This document shows, piece after piece, positions 26,101 through 38,100 of a stretch of 64,000 nt of DNA. Position 1 is the stretch's first letter. Every line of letters begins with the position of its first letter. The notes under the pieces were generated by a model. It made no database searches, had not been told where the DNA came from, and saw only the letters and a list, made by a program, of their open reading frames with translations. Source of the DNA: Tubulanus polymorphus (lineage: Eukaryota > Nemertea > Palaeonemertea > Tubulaniformes > Tubulanidae); NCBI RefSeq assembly GCF_964204645.1, contig NC_134028.1, positions 18,142,153-18,206,152 of the forward strand, written 5' to 3'. Both the position numbers and the translations under genes were made by a program.

Positions 26101-29100
26101 TGACAGAGCTGTCTTAATTGAATGCCCAATACCCTTCAGTACGTGTGTCTGAAGACATCGCGTGCCAAATACTGCCACCATGACATCGCCAGTAAAAATA
26201 CTGTATGACTTCCGACTGCAGGAGTCAAGGGACGACTTCTTTACTAATACCCCATTCCCCAAATCGGTCATCTGCTGAAAAGGAAAGAATGAGAAAAAGT
26301 TTTTACAGGAATATTTGACAATTCGACGATGACAGCCATTTTTATTTAATCATAGCTTACCATTCCGGGACTTGGATCAATATTTGTGGTTTTTGGCTGA
26401 AAATATGAATGATGTATTTACTATTTAAAACTAGGGTTCCAGTTAAACATGCTCACGTGGGAAGTGGTTTCAAATGCTCGACAATCTGACAATTTCAATG
26501 TTCAATTCCCCTGGGGAACATATATTGAAACCAATTACCTTGAAACTCACCAAAATCATAGATTGTATCATATGCTAGCTACAATTTTGTAATTGACTGC
26601 GTTTAGACTTAACTGGGAGGAAAATATGTAGCATGACCGCGGCACGCTCAGTGACAATGACTGTGATGAGTAATTGATATTCTACTATTATAAAGTAATA
26701 AACTCAAAATGTTGAAATACAAACTTACTGTTGTGGGAAATAGGACTTTCCTATTGACAGCAGATTCTGAAGATGGTTTGAGAATCTAAAAATTATTGAA
26801 AATAACGTTAAAACATTCTAGACTCTCGTATTTGTTCTAGATTAAGGGACAAGTGTACGTACCGGCGAAAGAAAAGCTTCTTGACTGACCTAAATTACAA
26901 AGGAAAATTCATAGTTTATTATTTTTATCAACATAAAATGTAGAAATAGAGTACACAATGTAAATGTAATTTTAAAAACCTCATCATTCTGTTCATCCCT
27001 ATCTACAGGCGCAAAACTAGAAACTTGTTCATCATCATCATCGCCATTGTCATAATCACGACCACTATGATTGATAGGTCGTACATCTTTCTGAATTTTA
27101 TCTGCAAGAACGGTGAAAAATTGCATTTCTTCTCATATCAATCGATATATTCATACTATAAGATTGTGTTATTTCAAAGACTTACTTTCCTTTTGACATC
27201 CACACTCAACCGTAATGTTCAATTTGTCCCTAATAACATTAGGAAGCATTTCCATAATTCTAACTGGTAATCCTAAAAAGCAAAATGCTGATAGAAAGCA
27301 CACATCATCGTTCAAAATTATGAAATCACTAAATTAGAACCAACAATAGAAAATACTTACGTTCTTGTAAATAGAGGTTAGCCTCTATGAGCTTTTCGAT
27401 TCGTTTTTCGGCATAACCTAGTTGTTGTTTTAGGTTTTTTATCTCCTCTTCCAAAGCTATTGTATCTTTTTTTGTCTGAAATAATAATGTTGAAAATCTA
27501 TAGTAGATGCCAGGTTTCAGGGTCTATGCCTAACTGGTATGCTAAATAGGGTCCAAGGAGACCATGCCAAATTGGTAAACAGTTTGAAATGTTAAAAAAT
27601 CTGATTATTTCAAGACATCACCTTGAAAGACACCACAATGATGCCATAAGATACACTTTTGCAATCGATTGTGGTTACAAAATATGCACAGGTACCAATG
27701 TTAATTGTGTAATAATTCAATATTCTACTCTCCCCAAGCAAAAACTTGGTAATCCCAAATTCCATGAGAAGAGATGTAGGCCTATTCTATGACAGTGGTA
27801 TTTATTATCAAATATCAAGACTGTAAAATTAAAGCTCTTCCTAAAAAACCTTTTCAAAGAATAACCATCATGAATTTCAATGACAAAAAATTACAAACCA
27901 TAATGAAGCTACAGGTCTCAGAAATCCAAAAATCTGATTTCTTGGGACCGTAAAAATTTGCGTGATATCCTATAGAACTTGGATGACATCCAAGTTCTAT
28001 AGGATATCACGCAAATGTTAAGAATTACATCATGTTATGTATTTCATAGTTTCACAAAAAATACAGTCAACATCGCTCAATTTGTATCTCTAGGGGCCAC
28101 GGTTTTTTCAATGAATTAGACATTATACGGATTTTGCATAACTGCTAATCACCTGTTTGGGTCCATAAAGGACTGCCATCTTGCGTCCTACCAGCCAAAT
28201 TTTGCTGATAGGGATGTAAACATATGCCAAAGATCAAGATACTGATTGAAGTGTCTTCAAATATTTCCTTAAGAATTTTGAAATGTGTTATTAGTGCTAA
28301 TTTCAGCAAACAATTGCTGCCAGGTGGCCATCTTGATTCTGACCAAGCCAGTGTGTGTCTAGGGTATACACAAATCAAATCAAATTACATCAGATCATGC
28401 ACAAACCAAATATCAAAACAATACCTACAAGCGTCTTCAAAACCTATCAAATAAACTTATTCCATGAATCACATCTCTTACAATAAACCAAATAGCAAAG
28501 AATTGAATTTCATTGCAACTCAGTTGAAAGTGGGTCTTACCGGAGTTTCATTTTTCATTTGCTTGAACTTTTCAAGCGTCAAGTTAGCATGTTGCTTTGC
28601 TGCTGTGGTTGTCTTAACTTTCTTTCTTTTTTTCTCATTGGTGTCCTATAGTATAAATTGAGCAAAAAATTTAAACGTGAAGAAAATCAATAGGTAAATT
28701 ATTTAATTTGATTGCATACCGGTAGGCCTATATCTTCTTCTGAACTACTCCAAGTCTTGGCGATGACCTTTCTTTTAGCCGGTGTTTTATACACTATCTG
28801 GATATCACCTTCCTCAATTTGGTCCTTCAACAACTGCTCTCTTGTTAGAACCAGATCTTCTCTCCTGACTGAAAAATGCCATTATTGCTATTAAACCAGC
28901 CTATCCATAGTCTAGTACCTAACCGCCACTGCCGTTCCCCAACCCAGGACAGTAACAACTTCTGTTATTCAGACTAGCCTATCCAGTATCCTGGATGACT
29001 AAGTTAACCCTTTTTTTGTTAAAAACAACATGTAGCATTTAACAAGGCATCATAAAACCAAGGGTTCAATGCAGCGTTAATGCAAAAAGTAGGTTTTTTT

Positions 29101-32100
29101 ACGTATTGTCATTATTGCATTAAAATTAAAAACTAAATTCGACATCTATATTTGGTAAAAGTGCCAGATCCACGCCTCTCGCGATCGATGCAATCTACTG
29201 AATAACAAATATCAATATAACGGAATCCAATGCACTGATTCATTTTATGTCATCTTCACTAGAAAGTAGATTTTTACCAGGTTTTCATCTCAAGAATCTT
29301 GACGATTTTTTGATAGGACGCCATATTGGATCGTTGAGTATTTGCTGAAACGATGTGAGGGTAATCAGTACATAAAAACTAATAAAAAATGTTGTCAACT
29401 GTCACTGGGGTTAACACTGGGGTTGTCTGACAAGTTTGTTGAAATTGACAAGAAATTTTGATTTTTCTTCCTCAAATTGAGTCGTTTATGAAACGTTGTT
29501 TCAGCAAATATTCAACAATAAAACAAATCTTCACTTCAGATTTCTAAAAATCTACTTTTAAACCAATGTACTGAATTGAGGATGACATTTTGACTCTGAA
29601 ACAGTGATATTAATATAGGCCTAAGGAGGAGCGGATTTGCACTGATCTTACCGTCTGTGTGGCACTATAACCAGTTATTAGGCCTATGGCTTATATATTT
29701 GAAGTAACAATTATTTCTTTAACTCACCGGCAAATTGTAGTATTTTCGCTTTAAACTTCCCGCTGTTTTTCCCCTTTTTCCATGCGACGAGAACCTCTCG
29801 ATGAATGGGCCAATTTGAACCAATATCGTTTTTAATGTCCTCAAAGTTGATGATTGAGCTGGTTTCACCTATTTCGCAACAACATTCATCAACGAAATCG
29901 AATAATGCGTATTTCAACTTAAAAGAAGCCATTGTGTGTATCGAACAATGACTTTTACCGGCAAATGTGAACGCCTTTTGTGTTTATTCAGAAAAGAAGC
30001 CACGCGCGAGTGTGTGAGATCAGCGCCACCCAGCAAATTCAATTCAATTAGTTATTGACTGTGTTTGTTTACAGGAAAAATCAGGGAAATGTGAGGTTTT
30101 CAAATCATTAAAAATGAGATTATACGCAACCATCCATTTCAAGATTCGCCGCAATAGCCTTCTCCGGATAAAATATGAAAAAGTTGACCGATATGTCTCA
30201 AAGTTCGCAGTTACGCGTTTTACTTATAAGTCCATATCCAACTATTACGGTTTACCACTTCCGCATCGTTTATCGAAACGTGTACTGCAAATGGCACAAA
30301 GCTATGGCACATTATTAAATAGTTTATAGTTTCTGCGAAAAACCTTACGTCGGATCCGAATCCGAAGTGCACAATCTGCGCTGTGCGATGTATAAACGTT
30401 TCCTAGAGCCCCATGACAATCATGGAAGTGATGAAGATGTCACTGTATGTGATATGCCTCGTACCACTAAATGGCGAAGAAGCCAACAACAACAACAGCA
30501 GCAGCAGGAGGATGAACAGGAACATGAATCAGGTAATTTAGATTTCTTTAGTTAAGCCTAACTACTGCATGAGGTCCACTGCATTATTTAAAAAAAAAAA
30601 TATTGCCAGACTACCAGATAGGTCCAGATTTCACGAAATAGAAACTTTCAAAAAACATGTTCAAAAAATATCCAGAAATTTTCTGCCATTTGTAGTGTAC
30701 TTCGTCTAATAAACGATTATTACTAAAGTCGTTTTTTAATTTATGAGCGATAGTTCACGCTTGCATAATGCAAAAAAACCGCTCCGTGGACGCTTGGAAA
30801 CGTGGCTATGATGTCATCACCTATCCATTATCATAACAAAATGTAGGTGGCGCCACGTTACAGGCGGCAAAAGCCGTTTATCAGCATTACGCGAGCATAT
30901 GCTAGGTAAACTATCGCTGATAGATGAGAACACAGACCAATTCATGATTTATTGGTGAATGCAAATTGGTTATTGAACAAATTGATGCATAATATTAACA
31001 GATAAATTGATTATAAACAAAATGACGGACCAAAAGGCTGCGCGGAGAGCATGTGTGACAGACAGTAGTGGTAATTTTTAAATATTTTCTTGCCAACTAA
31101 GCATTCCGAACCCAAGCGTGCTACATGCTTTGGAAGGGCCTATGGTACGGAAACGATCTTGTCTGGTAACACTGAAAAGGGTCAAAAGGTTCTTGAAAAG
31201 TTGAATGATGGCTTTGTAATTTGAAATACGCTAAGGGAAATGGACATTTTGCCAAACTGTTTGGGGATATTTCTCTTAAACTTTGTCTGTGCTTAGTACA
31301 AGACATGAATTCAGTGAAGTTAAAATGTTGCTTTATTCTCAAATTGCTTTAATTTATTTTTTTATAGAAAAAAGTCCTTCCTCATCCTTGCAACAACTGA
31401 CACAATCATCTTCTGAGGCTGTTCAAGATGAAGAATGTCAAGAAGAACCATCAATATCCTGTGATGTTGATAATGAATGTAATGCATTTTCAAGTGATCA
31501 ATGTGTAAGTCAGCACTACTTTACATTCGAGATGCTTCTATTTGTGATTTAAAGTATCAATACTTGTAAGTTATAAATGTGTTACCTTTTTATTATACTT
31601 TTTCAGAAAATGATGCCCGAGATTGGTGAAATATTCCATGTGATCGAAGAGTTACAAAATCATGATAATTATGCAGAGCAAAATCGAGAGTTTGGTGTAA
31701 GTTTAGTGATAATATGTACATAGGCCGACAGTACTAAGATTTTAGTAGCAATTACAGTCAACACCAAATTTTCTAATGAAATCTCACGATTTGAACTTTT
31801 AAAATTAATGCGACTTATGTGAAAATGCAACTTATATACATAGTATAGTTTTATAAGGTATAAAGAAGAAAAAAATAGATCAAAATAATTATACGAATCA
31901 TGTTACGACAAATTCCATGACGGCTTAAGCGGGGCTGACTGTGTAGTGTTGTGGTAATTGTTACATATAAAGTAAGGGTGAAAATGCCCATTCTTGTGAT
32001 ATTGGCCTCTGTTAACTGGAACACCCTTTTTGTAATCAAGCAATAGATGGTGGGATTATATTGACTGGTCTTTATTTATTGTAAAAAGTAGAAATATTAA

Positions 32101-35100
32101 ACTTGAAAATGAAATAAGAACATTATGATTTCTTTTGATTTAGCTTGATGAAAATCCAGTGATTGATCAGCCTGTTGTAAATCCAATTAATGATGAAAAC
32201 CTTGAGGTATGTGATTATCGACCATTTTCTCGAACTGATAAAGTGCCCAACTACAATGATTTAATTCTTTTTTTTTTTCATTTTTATAGAATGGGGAGTT
32301 TGATATGCCTCTCTACAAGGGAGCGAGCATAACAGTCGGCGAATCGGCGCTACTAATACTTTCATACACGTTACGGCATAAGATATCCGGTGTTGGTCTT
32401 CGTGACCTTTTGTTACTAATTCAAAATTTGTTGCCTGAGCGATGTAACATTACGTGGACTAAGTTTCTGTTTTTGAAGCAGTTTCAACGAGCGCTTAATC
32501 TGCAAGAACTATGCGAAGTTCATTTCTTCTGCGGGCAGTGTAGCCAATATATAGGACCACAAGGTGTGGACACCGGCGAAATTTGTGACCAGTGTGGAAC
32601 TACTTTTAATGAGGATGATTCCCTTAAGTCGGGTAATTTTTACATATATCTTCCCCTTGCGACGCAGTTGAGAGAACTTTTTATTGAAGAAAACTTGATG
32701 GACGAAGTTTTACGTTATAAAGCTGAACACACTAACAATGAAAATTATTGTGATCTAATTGATGGAGATACCTGTTCTCCAAACAATACCTGTTCTCCAT
32801 CAGTTAGATAGCATTTCTTTACTATGGAATGCAGATGGTGTTCCAATTTTCAAATCTAGTAAATTTAGTATTTGGCCTATTCAGTGTACAATCAATGAAC
32901 TCCCTCCTAAGATACAGAAAAAACATGTTTTATTGTATGGTCTTTGGTTTGGCACTGAAAAACCAGTAATGAATGGAAATTTCTTAAAACGTTTTGTTGA
33001 TGAAAGTATTTCATTGGAGACAGAAGGTCTTGATTGGGTTGACCAAAATGGTAGAAATCACAATACTAAAATTGTAAATCTTCTCTGTTCCTGTGATTCG
33101 CCTGCCAGAGCAATGCTGCAGAATTTTAAGCAGTATAATGGTTTTTACGGTTACCCATACTGCCTTCATGAAGGGGAACGCGCAGTAGATAATGGCAATG
33201 CCAGAATTTACCCACTTAACTACCCGCTGCCCCCTTTATGTTATCCACTTGATACAGTTGCCCATGCGACGGAAGCAATCGAATCTGGCCGTGCAGTGTT
33301 TGGTGTCAAAGGACCCTCAGATTTGATTTTGCTGCCATCTTTCAACCTGATAGAAAGTTTCACAGGTGAATATTTACACAGTATTTGTTTAGGCGTTATC
33401 AGAAAATTCTTGGCTGAGTGGTGCGAGACCGCAAATGCTGAGTACTATATTGGAAACAAGATTATTCAAATCGATAACCGCCTCCAATGGAGGTCACTCG
33501 CTTGCCTCGGAGTCTTGTCGAGAGGAAATTTTGGAAGGGAAATGAATTCTGAGCATTTCTTTTATATTCCCCTGTCATTTTATCTGGTATTTTACCAAAT
33601 GTCTACCTTAGTCATTGGCTTTTATTTGTCTCGGGTATTACTTTATTGAATGGTACTTCAATTTCAGAAGTTCATATCAGCCAAGCAGACATTATGATAA
33701 AAAAATTCATTTTGAATATTCCAGATCTTTATCATAGAAATTTATTGACTTTTAATACACATCTTGCTCTTCATTTGCCCGACTGTGTTAGGCGATGTGG
33801 ACCTTTATGGTCTACATCATCATTTGTATTTGAAGGGTTTGCGGGGAAACTGAAGAGTTTCATTCATGGTACTCAAGGAGTCCATTCACAAATAACACGA
33901 TCTTTCATATTGTTAAAATTTATTAGCAGGCTTTCAAGTAGGTGTTTAAGGGATGAAACTAGTGCATCTGTTTTGAAATTTTATAATGACCTATTGAGAG
34001 GATACCCCCTTGTCAAAAATCATGACACTAATAATAATACAACCTTCTTTGGTGCTTGTAAAACCACCAATCTCAATGGTATTCAAAAGTCAGCTATAGA
34101 GAGATTTTTAGATTTTCAGTTTGAGAAAGATGTTGCACATTTCTTTAATCGCTGTACATATGGCGGTAGATTGTATAGTACTGCATCTTATGATGAAAAT
34201 AAGAGACGATGCAATTCGTATGTTTTACATGGTAATAATGTTTTTAAAATTCAAAACATTGTCAAAATTGCACCAACCTGCCAGTGCATTGTAGATTGTG
34301 GATGTGAAACTTATACATTATTTCTAGGCAGTCATATAAATGTTAAAAAGTATTCGAAATGAGACGCAGACTGTGGCACTATTGGTAATTATATACTCAT
34401 GGGTGATGAAGAAGGGCAGCTAAAAGCTTTGTCCCCAGACCAAATTGGGAGGAAATGTATCTTTCTTCCTTCGTTTTTCGAAACTAGATTTAATTATGCA
34501 TACATTCCATTGCCAAATGATGTTGAGTGTGATTGACAGGCTTATTTTTAGCCCACTTGGACTTAAGTCCCAGCGGGCTATTGCGTTCACTTTTCGTCCT
34601 TCCATCTGTGGACGGAATCAAGTTATTTTGGGAATTATGAAGATGCTTCAATGGATCATCCTCCCTCGGCAAGGATTCGAACCTGAAGGCATTGGTACAC
34701 TCAGCCACGGCACGAACCCTTGCAACACTAGACCTGGTGCGCAGGTACATGCGCAGCTTTGCTGCACGAAAACTTCTGGTACCAATCAGATTGCTCGTTG
34801 TATAATCAGCCCAAAAACTGGTCCAACCAGATTCACTTGATAGCCAACTCGCTATCTATTTGTTTGACTTAGTCAGGACTTTTTACATATCTTTAGCCCA
34901 CTTGGGACTTAAGTCCCATCGGGCTATTGCGTTCACTTTTTGTCTGTCCATTCGTTGTTTGCCAAAATCGTACTTTTTACACATTTTGAGGAATTTTTGC
35001 ATGTAGTAAATAGCTAAAAACTGGTCAAGTGTTTATCAAATTTTGAGTCATACATTTTTATGGACCCCTTATTGAATACTTTTTATTGATTGTTTAGCCT

Positions 35101-38100
35101 TCAACCCAATCAAGACATTTGTCATATATGTATATACTTCAACAACAAAACGTGATACGAGGTTCATTGGTATATCATTAAATGTATCAAAGTTATGTTG
35201 ATAAAGATTTATTTAATTGATCAATTAAATCTTTATCAACATAATTTACATTCCACATGCATAAGTCACATGAATTATGATGTAGTTTAGGCCTATTTTC
35301 AATTTGATATTGAAATATTCATCTATTGATAGTATTTACTTATTTTCTAAATGGATGATATGCATTATCACCATGCTTTATAGGCTTATGCTATAATTAG
35401 CTAGATGTGATAATATAGATATTTCAGACTATAATTCAATAAGTTTTCACAGTAATCAGTTCAAGTCATTGTCCATCTATTTTATTGATTTTCACTCAAA
35501 CATGTCACCCAATGTAAGTTTCTCAGTGGTCATGTCATCAAGCTGTCTGACACCAAGTTCTAAAGCCACACCAAAAGAAAATCCTGTTTCTGTTCCTGTT
35601 CCTGGGTAGGGCAATCACCAAAATGGGTAGGTAGGTAGAGATTTTTTCTTTTTATAGAAGAAAAAATCGTTTATTCTATCAGTGGGTAGGTTGCCGTAAA
35701 TAATTTTTACTGGACTGAATTTTTAGTCAGGAACATGATTAACAACTAGTAGACCACAATAATAAAAGGAAATTGCAATGTTTGTACAATGAACTATAAA
35801 AAAACTATATTTTGAACATATTTCACGGAATTCCTGGAATTTTACAATCCAACGTCGCCATCAAAGTCTGATTAGCAAAGTTGTCTGAGCATGGCTGCGC
35901 CATTTCCAGAATCAAATTTTAAATCCGAGATAATAAAATGTTCTTATGATTGATCTCAGTGCTGACATCATGATTTGGTGAGAAAGGAGTTTGGTAGTCG
36001 GTCGGCCACATATATATTTTTGAAAAAAGTTATTTCACCTAAAATTTTGAAAAATGGTCGGTAGGCGATTATATTTTATTCTGAAAATGATTATTTGAAA
36101 TGGGGAAATATCGGGTCGGTCGGGCCGAGAAACAGGGTTTTCTTTTGGTGTGGCCTAAACTGTACTTATGATTCTGTATATAAAATGATTTAAAATTTAG
36201 ATAACTATTCTTATTCCGGGATACATTTAAAAGATTGCCTCATTTTTACCTGTAAGATGTACCACTGGAGTGATTACTAGTTCCCCAACAAGGCTGTCGT
36301 TGTATGGACATGAGAATAATAGGCCTAAAAATTAATTAGTAGTAAAAATTAATTGCCATTAATTAGTAGTTTTGCCTATCAGAACATGTGAACTCAATAC
36401 ATGATACGTCGAATTTAAGAAGATTTTACTATTGAATTGAATGTGCAGTTGCTAAATTACATATCATTTATGTAGAAAATTATGACAAGTTATCAAGTAA
36501 ATGCACAGTTACATCAATTAAGACGTCAAATTAAGATTTTAAAATCTATTATACAAATAATTCGATCAAAGTGAGCCATTATTTGTTCTAAAATGTTAAA
36601 ATGATAATTAGAATGTATTACCAAGTTTGGTCTCTGGTGAAATTAACTACATTACCAAGTTAGTAATGATAGACTGGGACATTTTTACCGTATACCCCTG
36701 GGGCCAGTAGATCAAAATTTGTGGGAAAGATAAATGGTGGATTCATTTGGCACCATGTCAACTATTCATTGGTTAACTCTAACCAACTTTTATGCTACTG
36801 GCCGGGCTAATAGATATTTCGAGCCATGGTGGTAATTCTTGTTTGACTTAAGTACACACTGCATTTCTTTAACTTCAGCTGTATATCCACTGTCATATAA
36901 AGTGGATTTAATTGAGAGTTGTAGAAGGTAATTTACTCCTTATTTAAAATTTGTATGATCAGTGCTGCTATTTACGTGGTACTAGCGGAACATGATTTTT
37001 ATTTTGTCATTACTGATGTGACTTTTTAAGTGTAATCATTTTCATTAAGTGAAATAAATGTAAACGCATAATGAATGTTATTAGGCTTGATTTAATATAA
37101 TCCTTTGAAAGAACCTGTATGTCTTGATTGCTTGATTCATATGTTGTTTTCAATTGGAAATATTTATTTTGAAATTAGAAAATAGGAATATATATGATTG
37201 TGTGGTTTTCTTTTGAAATTTCAATAAAGAAATGTAGTTATTGGTTTGATAAATGAAATTAATTGTCTTATTATATTCCTCTATTTTCGCTGTAAGGACC
37301 TAGCTGAGTACACATGTGACAGAATACTCCATTTCAGTTCAATTCGGAAATCTATAAGGGCACTTTCAGTTCATTTACCAGTGAAGTATACTTTCCTTGT
37401 AACAAAGTGCCTTTTATGAAAAAAAGACTCAATGAGTACACTTATTGAGTAAAATATTTTGTAAAGTGCACTTTCCTTGTGATGAAGTGCACTAATTTTA
37501 CAAAAGCACACTCAACGAGTACACTTATTGAGTGTACTATTTTCAAAAGTGCACTTTCCCTATCATAAAGTACACTAATTTTACAAAAGCACACTCAAAG
37601 AGTACACTTATTGAGTGCACTATTTTCAAAAGTGCACTTTCCCTATCATAAAGTGCACTAATTTTACAAAAGTGCACTCAATGAGTACACTCGGAGTGTA
37701 CTTTACCCATTAAAGTGCTCTTAAAGTGCACTTTATTTTCATTTTAAATGCTCATTGCTGGTGAGGATGTAATTATTTCACACATCCGCCATAGGTATTG
37801 TTTCATTTTAATACCCGGTGATTGTTTTGATTGACATTGAAGTGTAAGCAAACATTCACTTATGAGGCCTCCACCTGTGCACCCAGAGTGCTACACGACA
37901 CACACACACACAAGCTCGTACAGTACACTACTCAAGGTGATGCTGTAACGCGTGCGCGTTTGACATGAAAATAGGCTGAATTGAATAATCGTTGCAGAAG
38001 ATGAGCGCTGTGTTTTCTGTTTGATAGAATTTGTAATAAATTTTAATTTCTTGTGACCTGAAAATATTAAGCAGCAAACTAAAAGTATAGGTCGAGGTCT

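Larger units (their letters stand above)
30388..34536 (+). pseudogene. EnSpm/CACTA-type (tnp2-like) transposase, 5 exons, broken
   Basis: Exons are 30388-30532, 31368-31504, 31607-31696, 32144-32206 and 32290-34536, all AG/GT with phases that join. Exon 1 begins [17 protein letters not shown] and has a glutamine run. Exon 5 has a zinc-ribbon-like CGQC...CDQC pair. It is followed by the transposase core: [48 protein letters not shown] and [14 protein letters not shown]. Later come [16 protein letters not shown] and [17 protein letters not shown]. This order matches the tnp2-like transposases of animal EnSpm elements, which cut and paste the element. Three lesions are visible in exon 5: a frameshift in 32759-32805, a frameshift near 33590 in a T-run, and TGA at 34360-34362. 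Homologous coding resumes after each. Family assignment is from pattern memory. Confidence 0.75.
25081..37733. mobile_element. Two-gene EnSpm/CACTA-like DNA transposon with a BEN-domain partner gene
   Basis: The left end starts AAGTGTACTTTAAGTGCACT. The right end, reverse-complemented, starts AAGTGCACTTTAAGAGCACT. Both are flanked by TA (25079-25080 and 37734-37735). Subterminal regions are dense in AGTGCACTTT: a ~227-bp palindrome on the left and ~84-bp tandem repeats on the right. Two spliced genes lie between them, divergently transcribed: BEN-domain (25472-29932, -) and tnp2-like transposase (30388-34536, +). The element sits in the second cadherin intron. Later insertions inside it include a Helentron-like fragment (26428), two more near 34545-35000, a PIF/Harbinger MITE (35564-36155) and a small MITE (30746). 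Exact termini are my estimate. Confidence 0.65.

Noticed and set aside
30114-30329. 71-codon + frame as an extra transposase exon or small gene
   Set aside because: It ends in a stop without a donor that joins exon 1 and has no recognisable motif.
34655-34745. Leu/Ser tRNA gene on the - strand
   Set aside because: A and B boxes are present, but the acceptor stem does not pair and it interrupts a Helentron-like repeat, so a SINE is more likely.
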